In this document: positions 1-12,000 of the stretch, piece after piece
How the letters are laid out: each line of letters starts with the position of its first letter
Numbering within the stretch: position 1 is the stretch's first letter
Assembly (NCBI RefSeq): GCF_000158915.1
Contig: NZ_GG657754.1
Location: 8,648,578-8,712,577, forward strand
From: Streptomyces himastatinicus ATCC 53653
GTDB lineage: Bacteria > Actinomycetota > Actinomycetes > Streptomycetales > Streptomycetaceae
Length of the DNA stretch: 64,000 nt
Direction: 5' to 3'
The notes under the pieces: model-generated
The model's input: only the letters and a program-made list of their open reading frames with translations
Databases searched by the model: none
Told to the model about the DNA's origin: nothing
Program-made: the position numbers and the translations under genes

Positions 1-3000
1 CGGGACAAGTTCCAGCGGTTGCACGACGCGCTGCTGGACCTGCTGGCGGAGGCCGGGTTCCTGACCCGGGACGGTGACCACGTCATCACCACCGACGCGG
101 TGGCCGGGGCACACCAGGCCGAGGGGGCGGACCGCTGGGAGGCCGAGTTCGAGCGAGTGGCGGACGCGTGCCCGGACATCGAGCCCACCGTCACCCTCAA
201 CCGGGAGTTCCTGCGGGCCTACCCACGGCTGCTGCGCGGTGAACTGGTGGGCACCGAGGTCATGTTCCCCGACTCCTCGATGGAGCTGGTGCAGGACCTC
301 TACCGGGGGAATCCGCTCACCGACTTTTTCAACCTGCTGGCGGCCGACACCGTACGCGCCTTCCTCGGCGCCCGGCTGCCCCAGCTTCCGGCCCACGAGT
401 CGGTCCAGGTGATCGAGCTGGGCGCCGGGACCGGTGCGACCAGCGAGCGGGTGCTGTCGGCGCTGGTCGAGCACTCCGGCCGGGTCGGCTTCACCTTCAC
501 CGACATCTCACCGCGCTTCCTGGAGCACGGCCGCGAGCGGTTCGCCGCGGCCTACCCGTTCGCCGGGTTCCAACTGCTCAACCTGGAACGCGGACTGGCT
601 GAGCAGGACTTCGTACCCGGTTCCGCCGATGTGGTCCTGGCCACCAACGTGGTGCACGCCACCAGGAATCTGCGGACCACCCTGCGCAAGGTCAGGGAAC
701 TGCTGAAGCCCGGTGGCCTGCTGGTGCTCAACGAGCTGACCGCCATCCGGCCGTACCTCACGGTCGGTGGCGGCGTGATGGAGGGGTGGTGGGCCTTCGA
801 GGACAGCGAGCTGCGCATTCCGGGCTCGCCGCTGGCCACGCCACCCGCCTGGACCCGGCTGCTCCAGGAGGAGGGCTACGCACGGGTCAGGGTCCTCGGC
901 GCGGAGGAGGGCGAATGGGGCCAGCGGCTGCTGGTCGCCGAGAGCGACGCCGCCGTGCCCGGCGGTCCGTCGGCGGAGCCCGCCGCCGAGGTGGCAACCA
1001 CGGGCTCGCGGCCGGATCCGGCCGACGGGATCGAGGACCGGCTGCGGGAGCTGTTGGAACGGGTTTTGAAGCTGGACGAGCGGATCGATCCGGATCGTCC
1101 GCTGGCGGACTACGGCTTCGACTCGCTGAGCGGACTGAAGATCGTGGCCGCGGTGGATGACGCGTTCGGTGTGCCCGTGCCGCTGGACGAGTTCTTCGAG
1201 CGCCCGACGCTACGGGAGTTGACGGCGCATCTGACGTCCGGCTGGCTCACCGCAGTGGTGGCACCTGCCGCGGCCGCCGAAGCCGCCCCCATGACCCAGC
1301 CGTCCCCGGTGGCAGCCGCGGCGGCACCGGTCCTGCGCCCGCGCACCGATGCCGAACTGATCACCCACCCGCTGTCGGAGGGACAGCGCGCGCTGTGGGT
1401 GATCGAGCAGATCGCACCCGGCAACCACGCCTACAACCTCCCGCTCGCCTTCTGGCTCGACCGCGACGTCGACGTCCTCGCCCTGCGCATCGTCCTCCAG
1501 GACGTCTTGGACCGGCACGACGCGCTGCGCTCGACCGTCCGTACCGGCGAGGACGGGCGGCCCTTCGTACGGATAGCCGCCGAACCCGAGCTGCCGTTCC
1601 AGCAGGTCTTCCTCACCTCGGACGACGAAGCGGACCTCCGTGACCGGATACGGGTGGACATGCGGCAGCCCTTCGAGCTGTCCCGGGGCCCGCTGGTGCG
1701 CGCCACGCTGTACACCCTCGGCGACGGCCGCCACGCGTTGCTGCTGACCGTGCACCACCTGGTGCTGGACGGGGTGTCCATCCCTCTGCTGCTGGACGAC
1801 GTCGAGCGCGGTTACCGCACGGTCCGCCAAGGCCGTCCGTTGCCGGACAGCCGGCCCACCCGCACTTTCGCCGACTTCACGGCCCATCAGCGCGATCTCC
1901 TGGCCGGGCCCGAGGGAGAGCGCCTGCGCGCGTACTGGACGGACCGGTTGCGCGACCGTCGGACGACCGTCCCGCTGCCCCTGGACCGGCCGCGGCCGCC
2001 GGTGCCCGGTTTCCGGGGCGCGGTGGTGGAAGGGCGACTGCCCGCGGCGGTGACCGAGGGGGCCCGGGCTCTCGCCACCGCCGAGCGGACCTCGCTGTCC
2101 AGCGTCATGCTGGCTGCCTTCTTCGCCCTGCTGCACCGCTACAGCGACCAGGCCGACATCGCCGTCGGTACCCCGACGGCGAACCGTCCGGCCGAGGGCT
2201 ACGACGATGTGCTCGGCTACTTCATGAACATGGTGGTCCTGGCCGAGCGTGTGGACGGGCAGGAGCCCTTCCACACGCTGGTACGCCGGGTGCACCGGAC
2301 GGTGATGGACGCCCTGCGGCACGGCGCCTACCCGCTGATCACCCTCGCCGAGGAGCTGAGGCGCGAGCACCCCGCCGCCCATGACAGGCTCTTCGACGTC
2401 GCCTTCTACTTCCACAACTGGGCCCGCGACATGCGCAATGACGGCCTCGTCCGGGACCGCGTCGAGGGCGTGCACCAGGAGGGCGAGTTCGACCTGACCC
2501 TCGACCTGATCGACCACCCGGAGGGCTGCCGGTACACCCTGAAGTACGACCCCGACCTGTTCGACGCCGCCACGGTGGAGCGGATCGGCGGCCACTTCGG
2601 CACCCTGCTGGCCTCCGCGGTCGGCGCCCCCGGGGCCACGGTGGGCGATCTGGAGCTGCTGACCGAGGGCGAGCGTGCCATGCTGGCCCCGCCCGCCACC
2701 GCCGCGTACCCGGCCGACACCCTGGTGTGGGAGCTGGTGCGGCGCCAGGCCGAGGCACGCCCTGACGCGGTGGCGGTACGTTTCCAGGGCACGGAGCTGA
2801 CCTACCGCCGGCTGCGGGAGCGGGTGGACGCGCTGGCCGCCCGTCTGGTCGCCGCGGGCGTCGGACGCGGCCGTACGGTCGGTGTCCTGCTGCCGCGTGA
2901 CGCCGGACTGCCGGTGGCCCTGCTCGCCGTCCAGGCCGCCGGTGGCGCGTACGTACCGCTCGACCCGGCGTATCCCGCGCAGCGGCTCGCCTACATGGCC

Positions 3001-6000
3001 GAGGACGCCGGACTGCACCTGCTCCTCACCCACTCCGCCGTCGAGGCCACCTGCGGTGACACGGCGCCCCGACTGCTCGTCGACGGCGACGGGCAGCCGC
3101 CCGCGGCCGCCTCGCCGGGCCCCGCGGGGCCGCTGGACACCGCGTACGTGCTGTACACCTCCGGCTCCACCGGCCGTCCCAAGGGCGTCCGCGTCCCTCA
3201 CCGGGCACTGGTCAACTTCCTCTGGTCCATGCTCCGGGAACCCGGATTCGGGGCCGGGGACACACTGCTCGCCCTCACCACCGTCTGCTTCGACATCTCC
3301 GGTCTGGAGCTGTACCTCCCGCTGATCAGCGGCGGCACTGTCGAGATCGTGCCGACCGAGGTCGCCCAGGACGGACTGCTGCTGCGGGAGGAGGTCGAGC
3401 GCGGCACGGCCACGGTGATCCAGGCGACCCCGGCCACCTGGAAGATGCTGCTCGCCGCGGGCTGGCAGGGGAATCCGGACCTCAGGGTGTTCTGCGGTGG
3501 CGAGGCGCTGCCGTACGACACGGCGCAGGCGCTGCTCGCCACCTGCCGCGAGGTGTGGAACCTTTACGGCCCCACCGAGACCACCATCTGGTCGGCGGTG
3601 AGCAGGCTGCGGCGCGGCGAGCCCGTCACCATCGGGACTCCGGTCGCCAATACCGGGCTGTACGTGCTCGACAGCGCGCACAGGCCGGTGCCCACCGGTG
3701 TCGCTGGTGAGCTGTACATCGGCGGCGACGGCGTGGCCGACGGCTACCTCGGCCGCCCCGAGCTGACCGCCGAGCGCTTCCTGCCCGACCCCTTCGCGAC
3801 CCGCCCGGACGCCACGATGTACCGCACGGGCGACCTGGTCCGCAGGCTGGCCGACGGGCGGATCGCCTACCTGGGCCGGATGGACGCCCAGGTGAAGGTG
3901 CGTGGCTTCCGGGTCGAACCGGAGGAGATCGAGTCGGCCCTGCGGCGGCTGGAAGGCGTACGCGAGGCCGCGGTGGTGGCACATGGCCGCGGTGGCGGCG
4001 ACAGCACGCTGCTGGCGTGCTACGTGCTCGACGACGGTGCCCCCGAACCGGCCCGGGACCGGCTCGCCGCCTGGCTGCCGTCCCATATGCTCCCCGACGC
4101 ACTGATCCGGATGGCTTCCCTCCCGTACACGCTCAACGGCAAGGTCGACCGCACCGCGCTGGCCACACTGGCACCGGCCGACCTGCGGGCGCGCTTCGGC
4201 AACCCGGCGACCGAGCGGCCACCGCGGTCCGCCGAACCCGCCGCGGCCACAGGCCGCGTTGCGGCACTGATATCCGAACTCGCTCTTATGACGGGCGAGT
4301 TGGCGGACGTACGACCGCAGGACATCGGTCCGGAGACCCCGCTCGGCGAGGTCGGCATGAACTCGGTGCGCTTCACCGCGCTGAGCGCCGAACTGCGCAA
4401 TGCGTACGGCATCGAGGTCCGTCCGACCCTCTTCTACCGCAAGGGCACGCTGTCCGCGCTGGCCGAGCACCTGTGGGAACACCACCCGGCCGAGCTGACC
4501 TCACGGTTCGGTGCCGCCGCGGAACGACCGGCGGCCGAGCCGCGGCCAGCCGGGCAACCGGCCGGGCCGCGGCCCGGCGGCGATGCCGCGATCATCGGCA
4601 TGGCCGGGCGGCTGCCCGGCTCGGAGAACCTGGACGCGTTCTGGTCCCATCTGGCCGCCGGGCACGACTTGGTGGGCGAAGTGCCCGCCGAGCGCTGGGA
4701 CTGGCGCGACCAGCCGTCCTCCCGCTGGGGCGGCTTCATCCCCGGCGTGGACCGCTTCGACGCCGCCTTCTTCGGCATCTCGCCGCGCGAGGCGGAGCTG
4801 ATGGACCCCCAGCAGAGGCTGCTGCTGGAGGTGGTCTGGGCGGCCGTCGAGGACGCCGGTTACCGCCCGTCCGACCTCGCCGGACAGCGCGTCGGAGTGT
4901 TCATCGGGGTGGCCAACGCCGACTACCTGGAGGCCCAGCGGGCCGCCGGCCACGCTCCGCAGAGCCACACCGCCACCGGCGCGGCGCTGTCCGTCATCCC
5001 CAACCGGATCTCCTACCTGCTGGATCTGCGCGGCCCCAGCATGGCCGTGGACACGGCCTGCTCCGGTTCGCTCTCCGCCGTCCACCTGGCCTGCGCCGCG
5101 CTGCGCGACGGCACCTGCGACCTGGCCCTCGCGGGCGGCGTCAACCTCATCCTCACGCCCACGGTGTACGAGGTGCTGAGCCAGGGCGAGATGCTGAGCC
5201 CGGACGGCCGCTGCAAGACCTTCGACAGCCGGGCCGACGGCTACGTACGCGGCGAGGGCGTCGGCGCCGTGCTGCTCAAGCTGGACGACCGGGCCAGGCG
5301 CGATGGCGACGCCGTGCACGCCGTCATCCGGGCGGCCGCGGCGGGCCACGGCGGCCGTACGACATCGCTCACCGCACCCAGCCCGGACGCCCAGGCGGAT
5401 CTGCTGGCCGAGGCATACCGCACCGCCGGTGTGCCACTGGAGACGGTCGGCTACATCGAGACCCACGGCACCGGCACCGCGCTGGGCGACCCGATCGAGA
5501 CCACCGGGCTGAGCACCGCCTTCCGCCGGCTGCGCGCGGAACAGGGCACCACCGCCGCGCCCGGCTGCGCCATCGGATCGGTCAAGACGAACATCGGCCA
5601 CCTGGAGGCCGCGGCCGGCATCGCCGGGCTGTTCAAGGTGGTGCTGGCCATGAGGCACGGCACCATCCCGGCCAGCCTCCACCTGCGTGAGCAGAACCCC
5701 TACCTGGAACTCGACGGCGGCCCGTTCGAGGTGGCTGCCACCGCCCGCCCCTGGCCGCGGCCGCGCGACGCGGCCGGACACGAGCTGCCGCGGCGCGCCG
5801 GTGTCAGCTCCTTCGGCTTCGGCGGGGCCAACGCGCACGTCGTAGTGGAGGAAGACCACATGCCGGACACCCGCGAGGACGGTGCGGTGCAGCAGCTGTT
5901 CGTCCTCTCCGCCCGCGACCCCGAGGCGCTGCGGCGCTCCGCGCGGCAACTCGCCGACCACCTGGCGGATCACGATGTCCGGCCGGGCGACCTGGCATAC

Positions 6001-9000
6001 ACCCTCCAGACCGGACGGGAGCCCATGGGCCACCGGCTCGCCGTGGTGGCGGACGGCACCGCGGGGCTGCGCGCGGAGCTGGTCGCGCACCTGTCCGGTC
6101 ACCCCTCGGCGGTGCGCACCGGACGGGCCGAACGGGGCGCCACCCCGCACCCGGCGGTCAGCGATACACCCGATGTGGCCACGGTCTCCCGCGCGTGGCT
6201 GTCCGGTGCCGACATCGACTGGCGGTCGCTGCACCGGGGCGCCGCCCCGCGCCGGGTGCACCTGCCCACCTACCCGTTCGCCGCCACTCGCCACTGGTTC
6301 GCACCAGGGCCGTCCCCGGCGGTGGCACCCGGCCGGGCCGTCACCCCGCCGCGTCCGGCCCTGCTGGATGCCGATGTCCCCACCGAGGGCGGACCGGCCT
6401 TCGCCAAGACCCTCACCGGAGAGGAGTTCTTCCTGCGCGACCACGTCGTCGGCGGCGAGCCTGTGCTGCCCGGCGTGGTGTACCTGGAGATGGCCCGGCT
6501 GGCCGGTGAACGCGCCCTGGGCGCACCGGTTCGCGGCGTCGACGGCCTGGTGTGGGCGAGCCCCATCCGGGTCCCCGCAGGCAGCGAGCACCGGGTGGTG
6601 GTCCGGCTGACCGGCGACGGCGGCACCTCCTTCGAGGTGTGCACCGCCGGTGACGACGTCACGGTGCACGCGCACGGCACGCTGCTGGTCGGCGAAGCCG
6701 GGGACCGCCCCGCCCGGATCGACCCGGCGGGCGTGCGGGCGCGCTGCACGGCCGTCCGGGCCGGTGCCGACTGCTACACGGCCTTCTCCCGGCTGGGCCT
6801 GGACTACGGTCCCAGTTTCCAGGTGATCGAAGAACTCGCGGTCGGCGAGCGCGAGGCGCTGGCGTCCTTGCGCCTGCCCGGGGCGCGCGTCGCGGATGCC
6901 GCTGACTACGTGTTCCACCCGTCGCTCCTGGACGCTGCCCTCCAGACGGCGGGCCGACTCGCGCCCGGCGCCGACGACCTGACCCGCCCGCTGCCGTATC
7001 TGCCCTTCTCCCTGGGATCGGTGCGGCTGTACGGCGAACTGCCCGAGCTGATGTACGCGTACGCCACCCCCTCGGCGCGCCCGGCCACCGCCGGAACGCT
7101 CTGCTTCGACGTGGCGCTGCTGGACCGGGCGGGCGACGTGGTGCTCGCGATCGAGTCCTTCACGCTCCGCGCGGTGCCCGCGGGCCACATGGTGGCCGCG
7201 CGGGGCACGGCGGCCGCGGACGATGCGGTGGCCGCGTTCGAACCGGTCCGGGAGCCCGCGCCTCTCGCCACGCGGCAGTGGCAGGGGACCGTTCTGGTGC
7301 TGGATGCCGGATCCCACGGCCCCGCTGTCGGCGCCGCCCTCACGGCAGCCGGTGCGACCGTCCAGCACATCGAGCTGACCGCCGGATTCGACGCCGGGGC
7401 GGCGGTCCGCGCCGGAGGGCAGGGACCCGGCCCCGTCCATGTAGTACATCTGGCGGGGGAGGACGCCGACCCCGGCAGCGCGGTCGAGCACGGCTTCCAC
7501 GTGGCCTTGGCCTTCTGCCGGGAGTGGGAGCACGAGCGGCGCGACGCACTGCGCTACCTCTACGTCCACCGCGCCCCGGCCGTATCGCCCGCCCATCCGG
7601 CGATGGCCGCGTTCGCCCGCTCGGTGCGCAGCGAACACCCGTCCCTCGACTTCGGTGTCTTGGCCGTCGCGGACGGCTCGCTCGCCGAGGCGGTGGCCGG
7701 TGAACTCGGCGCCGAGGGCGGACCCGAGGTCCGGATCGACGCCACCGGGCGAACCCGCGGCTCCTGGCAACGGGTGAGCCTGCCCGCCGCCACCGGGTCC
7801 GCCTTCACGGGCTCGGGAGCCCACGTCATCACCGGCGGGACCGGGGCGCTGGGACTGCTGCTGGCGGAGCACATCGCCGCCGCACGGCGCGCCGCGGGAG
7901 TCACGGAGGGCGGCATCGTGCTCGCGTCGCGGACCGCTCCCGACCCCGGGACCGAGGCCCGCGCCCGGGCGATCGGCGCCCGTGTGGTCCAGGCCGACGG
8001 CTCCGACGCCGCGGCGGTCCACGCGCTGATCGCCGGGGCACGCCGGGAGCACGGTGCGGTGAGCGGGGTCGTGAACGCCGCCGGGGTGCTCAGGGACGCC
8101 CTGCTGCGCCACAAGTCCCGGGCGGATGCGGAGGAGGTGCTGGCCGCCAAGGTGCACGGGACCGCGCTGCTGGACGAGGCGACCCGCGAGGACGCGCTGG
8201 ACTACTTCGTGACGTTCTCCTCCGCGGCGGCGGCGTTCGGCAACGTCGGCCAGACCGACTACGCCTTCGCCAACGCCTTCCTCGACCACTTCGCCGAGCG
8301 GCGCGAGGAACAGCGCCGCCGGGGCACGCGGCACGGCCGTACTCTCGCCGCCGCCTGGCCGCTGTGGGCCGACGGCGGTATGCGCGTCGACAGCAGTGGG
8401 CAGGAGCACGCGGCCCGGGTGCTCGGCATGCGTCCGCTGCGCACCCGCCCGGCGCTGGACGCGCTGGAGCGGGCCCTGGCCGGGACCGCGCCGAGGCTGC
8501 TGCTCGGGGCGGGCGACCCGGCCCGGATCCTGACCGCCCTGCGCGGCGAGGAGAAGACGAAGCACACGACGAACCCCACCGCGCCAGGGGCCCAGGCGGC
8601 CGAGGTGGCGGATACGACGGATGTACGGGCCCGGGCCGAGCGCCTGGTGCTCCGGATCATGGCGGAGGAGCTGAAGCTGCCGGAGGCGGAGATCGCCGTC
8701 ACCGAGACCTTCGACCAGTACGGGGTGGACTCACTGATCACGCTGAGCGTGACCCGGCGGCTGGAGGAGCACGTCGGCCCGCTGTCGAAGACCCTGCTGT
8801 TCGAGTACGTGACGGTCCGCGAACTGGCGGACCACCTGGCCGGAGCACACCCGGAGGCGCTGGCCACACGGCATCCCGCCGCCGATCCCGCCACCGCCGA
8901 TCCCGCCGCCGTTGAAGCTGTCGCCACCGGGGCCGCCCCCGCCGATCCCGCCACCGCACACACCACCCCCCGCGGCCAAGACATCGCGATCATCGGCGTC

Positions 9001-12000
9001 GCGGGCCGGTATCCGCAGGCAGACGACGTGGACGAGTTCTGGCGCAACCTGCGCGAGGGCCGGGACTGCGTCGAGGAGATCCCGTCCGAGCGGTGGAACA
9101 ACGACCTGTTCCACGACGCCGACACCTCGCGGACCGGCAAGACGTACGGCCGGTGGGGCGGCTTCATCCGGGGCGCCGACCGCTTCGACCCGATGTTCTT
9201 CCGGATGTCACACATCGAGGCCGAGCACACCGACCCCCAGGAGCGGGTGTTCCTGGAGACCGTCTGGCATCTCCTGGAGGACGCCGGCGTCACCCGGGAG
9301 GGGCTGCGGGGCTTCCGCACCGGGGTGTTCGTGGGCATGATGTACGGCCAGTACCAGCTCTACGGTGTCCAGGAGGCGCTGCGCGGCGAGGGCCTGCCCC
9401 CGCACTCCTCGTTCGCCTCGGTCGCCAACCGAGTGTCGTACTTCTTCGACTTCACCGGGCCCAGCGTCGCCGTGGACACGATGTGCTCCTCCGCGCTGGT
9501 CACCATCCACCAGGCGTGTCAGGCCATCCGCGACGGTGACTGCGATGTGGCGGTCGCCGGTGGCGTCAACATCACCAGCCACCCGGCGAAGTACCTGCAA
9601 TTGGCGTGGCGTGGCTTCCTCGCCGAGGACGGCCGCTGCCGCAGCTTCGGCGAGGGCGGCACCGGATACGTCCCGGCCGAGGGTTCCGGCGCGGTCCTGC
9701 TCAAGCGGCTCGACGCAGCGCTGGCCGACGGCGACCGGATCCTGGCGGTCGTCAAGGCGTCCGCGGTCAACCACGGCGGCACGGGGCGCGGCTTCAACGT
9801 CCCCAGCCCCAGAGCGCAGGGAGATCTGGTGCGGGCCGCGCTCGACCGTGCCGGGATGCGCCCGGCGGACCTGGACTACGTGGAGGCACACGGCACAGGT
9901 ACGGCGCTCGGCGACCCGGTCGAGGTGACCGGCATGATGCGGGCCTTCGGGGACGACATGCCGGAGCGGCTGCCGATCGGCTCGGTCAAGTCCGCCATCG
10001 GGCACGCCGAGTCGGCGGCCGGCATCGCGGCCGTCACCAAGGTGCTGTTGCAGATGCGCCACGGTGAGCTGGTTCCCACCCTGCACGCGGACCCGCTCAA
10101 CCCGAACATCGACTTCGCGGCCACCCCGTTCGAGGTCCAGCGCGCCCTCGCGCCCTGGCCGCGCCGTCCGCTCGCCGACGGCACCACGAGGCCGAGGACC
10201 GCGGGCGTCAGCTCCTTCGGTGCGGGTGGCACCAACGCGCACGTCATCCTCCAGGAGTACCCTGCCGTCGCGCTTCCACCGGCCCGCCCGGCCGGTCCGC
10301 ACCTGGCGGTCCTCTCGGCCCGGGAGCCGGATCGGCTGGCCGAACAGGCCCGCCGCCTGGCGGCACACCTGCGCGCCGAGGGCTCCGGCGCGGCCCCGCA
10401 GGAAGTCGCCTGGACGCTACAGTCGGGACGCGAGGCCATGGCGCACCGGCTGGCGGTGCGCTTCGACGACCTCCCGCAACTCGCCACCCGGCTGGAGGAG
10501 TTCGCGGCCGGGGGTGAACCGGCCGACTGCTGGACCGGAACAGTCGACCCCCGTAAACCGGCCGACGACGCGACGCCGTCGACCGATCCGACGGCCTGCG
10601 CGGTCGCCTGGGCCGCGGGACGGCGGGTCGACTGGGCGGCCCTGCACGGCGAAGCACGGCCCGGCCGGGTGCCCCTGCCCGGTTATCCGTTCGGCGGTGG
10701 CCGGGTCTGGCTGGCGGCGGCCGACGCCGAACTGGCGGCCCTCGAAACCGGCCCCACCGCCGGGGGACTGCTGCTGACCAGGCAGTGGATGCCCGCCGAA
10801 CCCGCGCGGCGGACCATGCCGCCAGGCAGGACCGCCGTCCTGGCCGTACCGGGGACCGAGGGCCCGGCCGCCCGGCTGGCCGCCACCCTGCCGACCGCGG
10901 AAATCCTCACCCGCGAACGGCTCCGAGCCGACCTCGACGCCTCGGACACCCGCTGGGACCGCTACGACGCAGTGGTCGACCTGGCGGGCTGCGCACCGGC
11001 CGGGGAGCCCGTCGACCGCTCCGTACTGCACACCTGGCTGGGCTGGTTGCAGCGCGTGGTGGACGGGGGCGGGCGCGGGCTGAGCGCCTTGCTCGTCTCC
11101 CGGGGTACGACACCGGCCCCCGCGGGCGCGGCCCGGACCGGGCTCTACCGGATGCTGCAGAGCGAGTACCGCCATCTGCGCTCCCGCCACCTCGACCTCG
11201 GGCAGGCCGACGACGAGCAGCTGTGCCGGTGGGTGGCCGATGAACTCGGCGCCGGGGATGAGCCGCCCGAGGTCGCCTACCGCGACGGGATCCGCCACCG
11301 TACGGTGCTCCGCGAACTTCCGGACCGTACGGGTGAGCCCGTACGGTTCCCGGCCGGACACGTGCTCTGGGTGACCGGTGGCACCCGTGGCATCGGACTG
11401 CTGACCGCGCGCCACTTCGTCGCCCGGTACGGCGTCCGCAAGCTCGTCCTCACCGGCCGTGAGGAGCTGCCGCCCCGGGCGGACTGGGCAGCGCACATCG
11501 CCGAAGGCGGCGTGCTCGGCCGCAAGCTGCGCCCCCTGGCGGAGCTTGCGGACCAGGGGGTGGAGCTGGAGGTCCTGTCCGTCCCGCTGGACGACCGGCA
11601 GGCCATGGCCACGGCACTGGCGGACGTCACCCGCAGGCTTGGCCCGGCCGGCGGGTTGATCCACAGCGCGGGCGTCACCGACACCGCCAACCCCGCCTTC
11701 GTCCGCAAGCCGCGCACGGGCATCGAGCAGGTGATCGGCCCCAAGGTCTTCGGCCTGGACACCCTCGTGGAGTGCTTCCGCGACCAGCCACTTGCCCTGT
11801 TCGTGCTCTACTCCTCAGTCGCCGCCACCGTGCCCGCACTGGCCGTCGGGCAGAGCGACTACGCGATGGCGAACGCCTACCTGGACGCGGTCGCCGAGGC
11901 GCGCCCGCACGGGCTGCCGCTGGTGAGCGTGCAGTGGCCGAGCTGGAAGGACACCGGCATGGGGGAGGCGCGCAGCGCCGCCTACCGGGCCTCCGGGCTG

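Noticed and set aside
1210..8565. Very long open frames on the minus strand through the PKS gene
   Set aside because: They mirror the high-GC codon pattern of the real plus-strand gene, show no domain motifs and cross domain borders.
8870..8965. Repeated GCCGATCCCGCCACC units as a possible minisatellite
   Set aside because: They encode an Ala/Pro/Asp-rich linker between ACP and KS2, which is normal in PKS proteins.
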